A stretch of DNA of 21,064 bases, taken from assembly GCA_934456295.1 (NCBI GenBank), contig CAKSHB010000024.1, positions 1 through 21,064 on the forward strand. The letters are read 5' to 3'. Of this stretch, positions 14,051 through 20,992 are shown in pieces. Origin of the DNA: an uncultured Clostridia bacterium. GTDB lineage: Bacteria > Bacillota > Clostridia > UBA1381 > UMGS1253. The notes under the pieces are model-generated. The model had not been told where the DNA came from. It did not search any database and worked only from the letters and a program-made list of their open reading frames with translations. Made by a program: the position numbers and the translations under genes. Position 1 is the stretch's first letter. Every line of letters starts with the position of its first letter.

Positions 14051-14461
14051 ATGAATGAAACTGTGTCGCCGCAGGACGGCGTAAAGAAAACGGCTGCTCT
14101 CATAAAGGGGGTAGGGCTGGCGGTTATTATCAGTGCGGCAGCGCTTGCACTGCTGGCGGCGGTAATGCTTTTCGGCGGCGTGCCCGAATGGCTCATGGGT
14201 CCGGCAGCAATAGCGGCGAGTCTTATAAGCGTATTTCTGGGCGCAGTGAGCACGGTGAAAAAAATCGGTGAAAAGGGCTGGCTCTGGGGAGCGGTGTGCG
14301 GCGGCATATATTACGCCATTGTTTATATGTGCGCACTTGCGGCGATGGGGGAGTTTAATTTTTCGCTGAAAACGGCGCTGATGATACTTATAGGAATATT
14401 TGTCGGAGCGGTCGGAGGCATATTTGCCGTAAACAGCTCGCAGACAAGGCGCAGACGCTAA
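14051..14461 (+). CDS. TIGR04086-type four-helix membrane protein
   Basis: A 136-residue protein with four predicted membrane helices at about residues 18-42, 46-66, 78-98 and 104-127, and a basic RRRR C-terminus. The size, glycine-rich helices and position directly after yajC fit the TIGR04086 family of small Firmicutes membrane proteins, whose function is unknown. A GGAGGCGG site lies before the ATG. A TATAAT at 14031-14036 is too close to the ribosome binding site to be a useful -10, so its promoter is unclear; read-through from yajC is possible. Confidence 0.7.
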   Translation: MNETVSPQDGVKKTAALIKGVGLAVIISAAALALLAAVMLFGGVPEWLMGPAAIAASLISVFLGAVSTVKKIGEKGWLWGAVCGGIYYAIVYMCALAAMGEFNFSLKTALMILIGIFVGAVGGIFAVNSSQTRRRR

Positions 14462-14500
14462 AAAAGCTCCGTATACAAAAAGGTATACGGAGCTTTTTTT
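14461..14500. terminator. Bidirectional terminator between convergent membrane protein and lipoprotein genes
   Basis: A 12-base perfect stem AGCTCCGTATAC/GTATACGGAGCT with a 6-base loop, flanked by A5 on the left and T7 on the right. It can serve both converging transcripts and overlaps the last base of the upstream stop codon. Confidence 0.92.
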
Positions 14501-14508
14501 ATGCTGGG

Positions 14509-15162
14509 CTATTTTGTAAGCACAATTGATTTTCCGTCAAATTCAATAGTCAGTTTATCTTCCTCCGATTTGAACGGAAGTGTAATTTTTGAGGCTGAGG
14601 CATTATCGTCAATCGTGAGCACATCGTTTGCCATAAGATATGAGCCCGAATATGTTACAAGAGCATTGCTTGCACTAACATACGTAAAGCTCGCCTCGCT
14701 GTCCGCAATGTTTAAAAATGCATATGAGCCGTCGTCGGCAATACCGCTCTTCCATTTTCCCTCATAGGCATTCTCGGGACTATTGAAAGCATTGTTATAG
14801 TTAACATAGCGGAATTCAACCTTATCACCATTTGTGATCGCGGCTGTGGCTGCGCCTGTTTGTGAAAGCGAGCCGTTTATATACAGGAGCCAGCCGTTTT
14901 CTTTTGTTGATTCTATGCCGCTGAAGCTGTCAAACATGCCGTTTTGGTATTTGTATGAAATGTTGTTCGCTTTGCATGCCTCAATTATTGCGTCGGCGGC
15001 CGCAGGCGATGTCTTTTTAAGAGTAACGGCGCCGTCGGTGACGATATAGTCGGAGCTTATTGTGACGTTTACGGAGATTTCAGGCGCATTGCCGGAGCAT
15101 GCGGACAAAATCAGAATTACTGTCATAAGGGACAGCAGGATAAACCTTTTTGTTGTTTTCAT
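14509..15162 (-). CDS. DUF4430 lipoprotein with C-terminal lipocalin-like beta domain
   Basis: A 217-residue surface lipoprotein. A lipobox LSAC at 19-22 marks C22 as the lipidated residue. Residues about 30-125 show the DUF4430 pattern: an AADAIIEACKANNISY helix, GIES, NGWLLYINGS, and a final NGDKVEFRYVNY. This is the fold family of transcobalamin/intrinsic-factor C-domains. Residues about 130-217 (GKWKSGIADDGSY, GSYLMANDVLTID, DKLTIEFDG) look like a small lipocalin-like barrel. The gene starts 3 bases after the GH78 stop and its GGGAGGAA site lies inside the GH78 coding end, so the two are coupled. A role in ligand capture at the cell surface is inferred. Confidence 0.75.
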   Translation of the reverse strand: MKTTKRFILLSLMTVILILSACSGNAPEISVNVTISSDYIVTDGAVTLKKTSPAAADAIIEACKANNISYKYQNGMFDSFSGIESTKENGWLLYINGSLSQTGAATAAITNGDKVEFRYVNYNNAFNSPENAYEGKWKSGIADDGSYAFLNIADSEASFTYVSASNALVTYSGSYLMANDVLTIDDNASASKITLPFKSEEDKLTIEFDGKSIVLTK

Positions 15163-15165
15163 ACA

Positions 15166-17322
15166 TTATTCCTCCCGCGAAAATTTAAAATCATATTCTC
15201 CTTCGGGCAGCGCCTCGTCGGTATCGCCGATTATAACCCTTGCCGGTTTCGGCAGGACTACATGGACATCGTTTTTGTCAACAGTTACGCTTATTCCTTT
15301 GTGTTCAGCCTTTACATATTCAACATTTTTCAGCGGCAGCGGCTTTATAACAAGACCGTCTTTTGTATATTTAATGCCGCCGAGGTAGCGATAGAACCAA
15401 TGCTCAACCTCGCTGAACATATGATGATTGCATGACTGAGTCATGTCCCAGGATTCGCAAAGCGTGGTGTTCCCCTGCAAAATCCAGTATGCATAGCTCG
15501 GGAAAGTCGGATTTGTTACCATTTTATACAAAGTATCCATATATCCGTACTCGGACAGAGCCGTAAAAATGTATTTTGCACCCAGATGTCCGCAGTCGAT
15601 ATGGAAACCGTTATCCTCCACAAGTTTTGCGAGCTTTGCGGCAGCTTTTATGTTTTCGTCCCCGTCAAGCAGACCCTGATATATGGCGCATGCCCAAAAT
15701 GTCTGATATGATTCAAGCGTACTGTCGTTTAAAAATCTGCCGCGCCATGCTTTCTTTGCAAGCTCGGCTTTTTTCTCCCATATACTGCTGTCTTTTCCTA
15801 TAATCTGCGCCATTTGCGCCATAATTATGCAGTCAGAGTACATATAGGCGGTATCCGTAACGGCGCGCGGGCATGAAGGCTCGCGCACAGGCAGCCAGTC
15901 GCCGAGACCGAAGTCAGCAATACCGTCCGTGCACATTCTTTCAAAATAGCCCATATATAAAACCATGTTTTCCCACATGTCCTTTATCAGTTCCGCCGAG
16001 CCTGTGTTTATATACACGTTGTACGGTATAATCAACAGCGCACTGTCAAAGGACGGACCGCAGCCCCAGTTATAGCCCCAGCCGGCGCTGGGAATAATTC
16101 CGGGAAGCTGACCGTTCGGACGCTGTGCGTCTTTGAAATCGCGCATCCATTTTGCGTATGACGATGCGGCATCAAAATTCATAAGCACCTGCTGTGAGGA
16201 AAACTGTGCGTCGCCGGTCCAGCCGAGCTGTTCGCGGTGCGGACAGTCCGTAGGCATCCACATATAATTTGAAAGAGTTGAACGTATGCTTGCCTCATGG
16301 ATTTTGTTGAGCATTTCATCGCTCGAAACAAAGCTTCCGATTTGCTCTAAGTCTGTATGGAAAACTTCGGCTTCTATTTCAAAGCTTTCCGGGGCGTTTT
16401 CAACCAACACATATCTGAAACCATGGTAGCAGAACAGGGGATAAAAAACTTCTTCCTTTCCGCTGCATATAAAAACGTCCTGGTTCCATATTGGCATTTC
16501 GTTGCGCGCATAAACGCTGCAGTTTCCGAGAGGCTTGCCGTTTTCATCAAGCCGCTCATCATATGTAAGCTTGATTTTCTGACCCGATTTTCCGCATACC
16601 TTTATTCTGGCACGGCCGCTGATGTTTTCTCCGAAATCATAAAGACCTTCTTTGCACGACACGGGCTTCAGTGTTCTTTTTATGCGTACGGGAGGCATAT
16701 CGGTTGTTTCAAGCAGTCCGCCCGGTTCATGGGCACATACGGCATATTCCCAGCCGGTATCGTCATATCCGGCTCTGTCAAATCCGAGACGGCGCAGTCT
16801 TGCGTCACAGCATTCTCCCTGACGCACATGATTATATATAACAGCGCCCTCGGTGCAGCGCCATGAGGTGTCGCTTGTCAGAATTTCCTTTTGTCCCGAT
16901 ATGTATGTAAGTTCAAGCTCTGCCGTCATTTTCGGCTTATCCTTCCATGAAGCCATTTTTTCCGTCCAGAGTATCATATTTTCATTATAAAATCCGTTTC
17001 CGACATAGACGCCTATGGCATTTGTGCCGGAATTTATAAGAGATGTCACGTCGTATGTGCGGTAAATAACGCGTTTATCATAGCATGTATAAGGAAAGCT
17101 TAATACTTCATCTGCAACGGGACTGCCGTTTATTGTGCACACACCTGCTCCGAGAGCACATACGGAAAGGACTGCTTTTGCAACGCCTTCGGTTATATTA
17201 AATTCTTTTCTGAAGTATATACTGCCGTTTATTTTATCAAAATTTTCAGGCATCATGTCAGGCACGGAGCTTATTGTAAGCCATTTTGCGCCGTTCGGCA
17301 GTGCGCCGCTTTTTGCATTCAT
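15166..17322 (-). CDS. GH78 family alpha-L-rhamnosidase
   Basis: A 718-residue enzyme without signal peptide, hence probably intracellular. Domains in order: an N-terminal beta-sandwich (about 30-200), a second beta domain with YDFGENISGRARI (228-240), the (alpha/alpha)6 catalytic barrel (about 330-650), and a C-terminal beta domain. The GH78 signature TDCPHREQLGWTGDAQ is at 358-373 and supplies D359, E364 and D371, which line up with the acidic residues of characterised rhamnosidases. The proposed general base is E623 in LCESWDM. GH78 enzymes invert and remove terminal alpha-L-rhamnose from flavonoid glycosides, pectin side chains or saponins. The ATG at 17322 follows GGAGGA. It has its own strong promoter and leads a two-gene operon with the DUF4430 lipoprotein. 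Confidence 0.92.
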   Translation of the reverse strand: MNAKSGALPNGAKWLTISSVPDMMPENFDKINGSIYFRKEFNITEGVAKAVLSVCALGAGVCTINGSPVADEVLSFPYTCYDKRVIYRTYDVTSLINSGTNAIGVYVGNGFYNENMILWTEKMASWKDKPKMTAELELTYISGQKEILTSDTSWRCTEGAVIYNHVRQGECCDARLRRLGFDRAGYDDTGWEYAVCAHEPGGLLETTDMPPVRIKRTLKPVSCKEGLYDFGENISGRARIKVCGKSGQKIKLTYDERLDENGKPLGNCSVYARNEMPIWNQDVFICSGKEEVFYPLFCYHGFRYVLVENAPESFEIEAEVFHTDLEQIGSFVSSDEMLNKIHEASIRSTLSNYMWMPTDCPHREQLGWTGDAQFSSQQVLMNFDAASSYAKWMRDFKDAQRPNGQLPGIIPSAGWGYNWGCGPSFDSALLIIPYNVYINTGSAELIKDMWENMVLYMGYFERMCTDGIADFGLGDWLPVREPSCPRAVTDTAYMYSDCIIMAQMAQIIGKDSSIWEKKAELAKKAWRGRFLNDSTLESYQTFWACAIYQGLLDGDENIKAAAKLAKLVEDNGFHIDCGHLGAKYIFTALSEYGYMDTLYKMVTNPTFPSYAYWILQGNTTLCESWDMTQSCNHHMFSEVEHWFYRYLGGIKYTKDGLVIKPLPLKNVEYVKAEHKGISVTVDKNDVHVVLPKPARVIIGDTDEALPEGEYDFKFSREE

Positions 17323-17360
17323 AATTTACTTCCTCCGCAAAAGTTTTTTGTTATGCTGTT

Positions 17361-17389
17361 ATTTTAACCGCAATAATAGTTTTTGTCAA
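17361..17389 (-). promoter_or_regulatory. Sigma-A promoter for the GH78-DUF4430 operon
   Basis: On the minus strand perfect TTGACA, a 17-base spacer and TAAAAT, 38 bases upstream of the GH78 start. It is back-to-back with the clpE promoter, 46 bases apart. Confidence 0.82.
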
Positions 17390-17435
17390 TGGTGGAGATA
17401 TATTATTAAATTTTTGTTAAATAAGAAAAAAGCGT

Positions 17436-17464
17436 TTGTGATTTTGCGGTGTGTATGCTATACT
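17436..17464 (+). promoter_or_regulatory. Extended -10 promoter for the ClpE-like gene
   Basis: TTGTGA, a 17-base spacer ending TGC, and TATACT. The leader to the ATG is about 120 bases. No CtsR-type GGTCAAA direct repeat or CIRCE element is seen. Confidence 0.65.
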
Positions 17465-17587
17465 GTAAAAAGTACTGATGAGAAATGAGAACAGGTTAAG
17501 AAAGAAAACTGCAATCGGATTTTATGAGCCGATAGATTGAAAGACATATATAAAGACAGATATAAAAAGGGAAAGAAGGCGTATATT

Positions 17588-19894
17588 ATGCTGTGCAGCA
17601 GATGTCATAAAAATGTTGCCGTTGTTTTTATAACAAAGCTTGAGGGCGACAAACAGACAAACGAAGGCTTGTGCCTTTCATGTGCAAAGGCAATGGGTAT
17701 TGCACCTATAGAGCAGTTTGTGGGACAGATGGGAATTGATGATTCCGATATTGACGCGATAAGCGACGAACTTAATACAATGATGGAGGGGCTTGAAAGC
17801 GGCGAAATGAACGAAGAGCTTGCGGGAGAGCTTGAGGCGATGGGGGAAGATGCGCCGAAAACGATGAACTTTTTCAGCCAGATGCTCGGAAATTTTGCGC
17901 CAAAGGCTTCAGGTGAAAGCAAAAGCGACGACGGACATAAAAACTCAAAAGCCGCGTCAAAAACATCTCCGCGCTCAAAAAAGAAAAAGAAAATGCTTGA
18001 AACTTATGGCACAAATCTGAGCGAAAAAGCGGCGCAGGGACTTGTTGACAAGGTTATAGGCAGGGATAAGGAAATTGAGCGTGTGGTTCAGATATTAAAC
18101 AGGCGCACAAAAAACAATCCTGTGCTGCTCGGTGAGCCTGGCGTCGGAAAAACGGCGATTGCGGAAGGACTGGCTATGCGCATTTATGAAAAGCAGGCGC
18201 CGCCGAAACTGTTTGACAAAGAGGTGTATCTGCTTGACTTTACCGCGCTTGTTGCGGGGACGCAGTTCCGCGGTCAGTTTGAGGCAAGACTGAAAAGTCT
18301 GATAGAAGAAGTAAAAAGCATGGGCAATATAATCCTGGTAATCGACGAACTTCATAACATCGTCGGAGCAGGTGATGCCGAGGGTGCGATGAGTGCGGCA
18401 AATATATTGAAACCGGCACTTGCGCGCGGTGAAATCCAAGTTATCGGTGCGACTACGCTGACCGAATACCGCAAGCACATAGAGAAGGATACAGCGCTTG
18501 AACGCCGTTTTCAGACTGTAATCGTCGAGGAGCCGTCGATAGAGGAAAGTATTGAAATTCTGAAGGGAATACGCGGATATTATGAAGATTATCACAGCGT
18601 AAAGATTTCTGATGAAGTTATTGCGGACGCAGTCAGACTGTCGGAGCGCTATATAACGGACAGATTTTTGCCCGATAAGGCGATTGACGTTATAGATGAA
18701 GCCGGTTCAAGGGCAAATCTGCGAAATACGGCGCTTACAGAGCTTGCGGAGCTTGAAAAAGAGCTTGACGAAGTTTTGTGCCGCAAGGAGGATGCCGCAC
18801 GTGCCGACTCGGTGGACGACTATCAGAAGGCGGCAGAGCTTAAATTTGCGGAGTTTAAACTCCGCGAGGATATCGAAAAAAAGAAAAATGAGAGCAAAAA
18901 TGTTGAAATTACGATTGACGATATTGCCGGGGTAATAGAAGCATGGACAAAAATACCCGTGCAGAGAATAACTGAGGTTGAGTCGGAAAAGCTGTTAAAT
19001 CTTGAAGAGCGTATACATGAGAGAATTATCGGGCAGAATATGGCTGTGGACAGCGTATGTAAAGCTGTACGCCGCCGCCGTGCCGGAATTTCAAAGAAAC
19101 TCAGACCGGTATCGTTTGTGTTTGTCGGACCGACGGGTGTCGGAAAAACGGAGCTTGTCAAGGCGCTGGCAGAGGCGATGTTTGACAACGAGGAAGCAAT
19201 TATCCGTCTTGATATGAGCGAATATTCGGAAAAACATTCGGTTGCAAAGCTTATAGGTGCGCCTCCGGGATATGTGGGGTATGATGACGCCGGACAGCTG
19301 ACCGAGAAAGTGCGCCGCAAACCGTATTCGGTTATATTGCTTGATGAAATAGAAAAAGCACATCCGGAGCTGTTTAATATACTTCTGCAAATACTTGATG
19401 ACGGCAGAATTACGGACAGCCATGGGAAAACGGTAAGCTTTGAAAATACTGTAATTGTTATGACATCAAATGCCGGAAGTGATTTGAAAACGGGCGGTTT
19501 GGGCTTTGTGAGCGATGAGGCTGCAATTGAGTCTAAGGTTGATACGGCGCTGAAATCGATTTTCAGACCGGAATTTTTAAACAGAGTTGATGAAACTGTA
19601 GTGTTTAAACAGCTTAAAAAGGACGAACTTATGCAGATTATCGGCCTCATGCTTGCCGATATGACGGGTGAGCTTGGCGCGAAGGGAATAAAGCTTGAGG
19701 TAAGCAATGAGGCTAAAGAGCTTATACTCAAAGAAGGCTATGACCCGAAATACGGCGCAAGACCGCTCAGAAGAGTAATACAGAAGCGCATTGAGGACGA
19801 GATTGCATATATGGTAATCAAAAATGAGCTGACAGAGGGCGACAGCGTGAGCGCCGATGTGCGCGACGGGAAAATATGTATTGTTAAAGGTTAG
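17588..19894 (+). CDS. clpE: ClpE-like AAA+ unfoldase, Clp protease ATP-binding subunit
   Basis: A 768-residue class I Hsp100 ATPase. An N-terminal zinc ribbon (C3, C6, C29, C32) replaces the ClpC N-domain, as in ClpE. Residues about 50-140 form an acidic then lysine-rich linker. D1 has Walker A GEPGVGKT (from G182), pore loop QFRG (226-229) and Walker B D253/E254. A short coiled-coil UVR-like middle region lies at about 380-430. D2 has Walker A GPTGVGKT (from G514), the GYVG pore loop, and Walker B D586/E587. LGF at 638-640 is the expected ClpP-docking tripeptide, and the D2 small domain has YDPKYGARPLRR. With ClpP it would unfold and degrade damaged proteins. The start at 17588 has GAAGG 8 bases upstream; an in-frame TTG at 17537 has none. 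Neither clpP nor ctsR/mcsAB is adjacent. Confidence 0.85.
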   Translation: MLCSRCHKNVAVVFITKLEGDKQTNEGLCLSCAKAMGIAPIEQFVGQMGIDDSDIDAISDELNTMMEGLESGEMNEELAGELEAMGEDAPKTMNFFSQMLGNFAPKASGESKSDDGHKNSKAASKTSPRSKKKKKMLETYGTNLSEKAAQGLVDKVIGRDKEIERVVQILNRRTKNNPVLLGEPGVGKTAIAEGLAMRIYEKQAPPKLFDKEVYLLDFTALVAGTQFRGQFEARLKSLIEEVKSMGNIILVIDELHNIVGAGDAEGAMSAANILKPALARGEIQVIGATTLTEYRKHIEKDTALERRFQTVIVEEPSIEESIEILKGIRGYYEDYHSVKISDEVIADAVRLSERYITDRFLPDKAIDVIDEAGSRANLRNTALTELAELEKELDEVLCRKEDAARADSVDDYQKAAELKFAEFKLREDIEKKKNESKNVEITIDDIAGVIEAWTKIPVQRITEVESEKLLNLEERIHERIIGQNMAVDSVCKAVRRRRAGISKKLRPVSFVFVGPTGVGKTELVKALAEAMFDNEEAIIRLDMSEYSEKHSVAKLIGAPPGYVGYDDAGQLTEKVRRKPYSVILLDEIEKAHPELFNILLQILDDGRITDSHGKTVSFENTVIVMTSNAGSDLKTGGLGFVSDEAAIESKVDTALKSIFRPEFLNRVDETVVFKQLKKDELMQIIGLMLADMTGELGAKGIKLEVSNEAKELILKEGYDPKYGARPLRRVIQKRIEDEIAYMVIKNELTEGDSVSADVRDGKICIVKG

Positions 19895-19907
19895 TAAGGT
19901 TCTGTGT

Positions 19908-19967
19908 GTCCCTGTGCAATATGGCGCTGTGAGCCGTTTGTGCAGGGACATATAAGCGCTTTTTTTG
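19908..19967 (+). terminator. Terminator after the ClpE-like gene
   Basis: GTCCCTGTGCA pairs with TGTGCAGGGAC (two G-U). An alternative GCGCT/AGCGC stem ends directly at a run of seven or eight T. One of these structures should end the transcript before the tRNA promoter. Confidence 0.7.
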
Positions 19968-19994
19968 CGGCACTGACGGTGGGATTTTGTAAAA

Positions 19995-20027
19995 TTTGAA
20001 AAAAAGTACGACTTTTTGAAAAAAAGT
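19995..20027 (+). promoter_or_regulatory. A-tract direct repeats upstream of the tRNA promoter (UP-element-like)
   Basis: TTTGAAAAAAAGT occurs perfectly twice (19995-20007 and 20015-20027), 20 bases apart, ending one base before the -35. Phased A-tracts at this position are typical of UP elements that bind the RNA polymerase alpha subunit at stable-RNA promoters. Confidence 0.6.
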
Positions 20028-20028
20028 G

Positions 20029-20057
20029 TTGACAAATGATTGTTTAACTGGTATAAT
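20029..20057 (+). promoter_or_regulatory. Full-consensus extended -10 promoter of the tRNA operon
   Basis: Perfect TTGACA, a 17-base spacer ending TGG, and perfect TATAAT. The start site would be about 27 bases upstream of tRNA-Gly. This is the strongest promoter in the window. Confidence 0.92.
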
Positions 20058-20090
20058 CTATAAAGTCAGCTAACGAATACGAAATAATAT

Positions 20091-20165
20091 GCGGGTGTAG
20101 TTCAATGGCTAGAATCTCAGCCTTCCAAGCTGATTGTGTGGGTTCGATTCCCATCACCCGCTCCA
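20091..20165 (+). tRNA. tRNA-Gly (anticodon UCC)
   Basis: Acceptor stem GCGGGTG/CACCCGC, anticodon stem TCAGC/GCTGA with loop CTTCCAA (anticodon TCC), and T-arm GGGTTCGATTCCC. The discriminator base is T, as usual for bacterial tRNA-Gly, and CCA is encoded. First gene of the five-tRNA operon. Confidence 0.97.
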
Positions 20166-20169
20166 AAAT

Positions 20170-20246
<77 letters not shown>

Positions 20247-20313
20247 TTTTTTTTAATGCAGTGTTTTGATTTTAAAAGTATTTTTAATTTTGAAATTTGC
20301 ATTTGAGTAATAT

Positions 20314-20391
20314 GGTGGGTATAGCTCAGTTGGTTAGAGCGCCAGATTGTGGCTCTGGAGGTCGTGAGTTCGACTCTCACTATCCACCCCA
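20314..20391 (+). tRNA. tRNA-His (anticodon GUG)
   Basis: Acceptor stem GTGGGTA/TATCCAC with the extra G(-1) encoded at 20314 opposite discriminator C73, the identity element for histidine. Anticodon stem CCAGA/TCTGG with loop TTGTGGC (anticodon GTG). CCA is encoded. Confidence 0.97.
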
Positions 20392-20412
20392 CAAATAAAC
20401 TTATTGTGATGA

Positions 20413-20488
20413 TGGGATGTAGCCAAGCGGTAAGGCACCAGACTTTGACTCTGGCATTTCGTAGGTTCGAGTCCTGCCATCCCAACCA
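20413..20488 (+). tRNA. tRNA-Gln (anticodon UUG)
   Basis: Acceptor stem TGGGATG/CATCCCA, anticodon stem CCAGA/TCTGG with loop CTTTGAC (anticodon TTG). Discriminator A and encoded CCA. The weak U1-A72 pair is typical of tRNA-Gln. Confidence 0.97.
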
Positions 20489-20493
20489 TATAT

Positions 20494-20569
20494 GGGCCAT
20501 TAGCTCAGTCGGCAGAGCACTTGACTTTTAATCAAGGTGTCCGGAGTTCGAATCTCCGATGGCTCACCA
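20494..20569 (+). tRNA. tRNA-Lys (anticodon UUU)
   Basis: Acceptor stem GGGCCAT/ATGGCTC with one G-U, anticodon stem CTTGA/TCAAG with loop CTTTTAA (anticodon TTT). Discriminator A and encoded CCA. Last gene of the operon, 5 bases after tRNA-Gln and directly followed by a terminator. Confidence 0.97.
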
Positions 20570-20600
20570 AAAATCCGTACGCAAAAGCGTACGGATTTTT
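20570..20600 (+). terminator. Terminator of the tRNA operon
   Basis: A long A/T-flanked stem, core CCGTACGC/GCGTACGG with an AAAA loop, followed by ATTTTT, starts at the base after the tRNA-Lys CCA. Confidence 0.92.
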
Positions 20601-20717
20601 ACTTATTACTTTTTCACTCTTCACTAAAGCTTGTCGATTTTTGCTTAATTGCATATCGGATATCTGTAGTGAGTGTAAAAATATTCCGAACCGCTGACAT
20701 AGGACGTGAATGTATTC

Positions 20718-20921
20718 ATGAAACTCAATTATGAAACTGTAAAAAAATAACATGCGGTGCTGCAAGGGTTACAGAGGACGATGGATTTCGGTTTTATCGT
20801 TTTACCGAGGAGCAGGAGGAAATCTACCGTAAATATCGCAGTTGGTTTATTGAAAAAACTTTTTCTGCGCCCGGTGTATGTCTGAATTTTAGAACAAACA
20901 GCCGGAATTTATATATTTTAA
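20718..20921 (+). pseudogene. Frameshifted, truncated N-terminal remnant of an SGNH/GDSL-type hydrolase
   Basis: From the ATG at 20718 the frame reads MKLNYETVKK and stops at TAA right after a run of seven A (20741-20747). One extra A would restore KITCGAARVTEDDGF and then RFYRFTEEQEEIYRKY, SWFIEKTFSAPG and VCLNFRTNSRNLYI. This resembles, from memory, the N-terminal beta domain that precedes the catalytic domain in clostridial SGNH esterases. After about 20921 the sequence becomes AT-rich and non-coding-like; the frame passes through the tRNA-Ser promoter and stops at 20978-20980. No catalytic GDS block remains. It is the only gene-like content in the roughly 390 bases between the tRNA operon terminator and tRNA-Ser. 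The family assignment is moderate; the frame break is read directly. Confidence 0.55.
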
Positions 20922-20939
20922 ATTTTTTTAATTTTACGC

Positions 20940-20969
20940 TTGACACGGGCATACTATCGGTGGTATACT
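20940..20969 (+). promoter_or_regulatory. Extended -10 promoter of tRNA-Ser
   Basis: Perfect TTGACA, an 18-base spacer ending TGG, and TATACT, 23 bases upstream of the tRNA. A T/A-rich stretch lies upstream of the -35. Confidence 0.82.
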
Positions 20970-20992
20970 ATTATACATGATGTGTCTTATAC

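Noticed and set aside
17478..17540. A possible 20-codon leader peptide (MRNENRLRKKTAIGFYEPID) in the clpE leader, with a weak hairpin around 17511-17539
   Set aside because: There is no Shine-Dalgarno before its ATG and the hairpin is imperfect. Short ORFs like this occur by chance.
18823..19731. A 302-residue open frame on the minus strand
   Set aside because: It lies wholly antisense to the D2 half of the ClpE-like gene and has a serine-rich, low-information composition typical of a shadow frame.
20601..20717. Search for an integration scar or mobile element beside the tRNA operon
   Set aside because: No integrase, inverted terminal repeats, or repeat of a tRNA 3' end was found in this stretch; it appears to be plain intergenic DNA.
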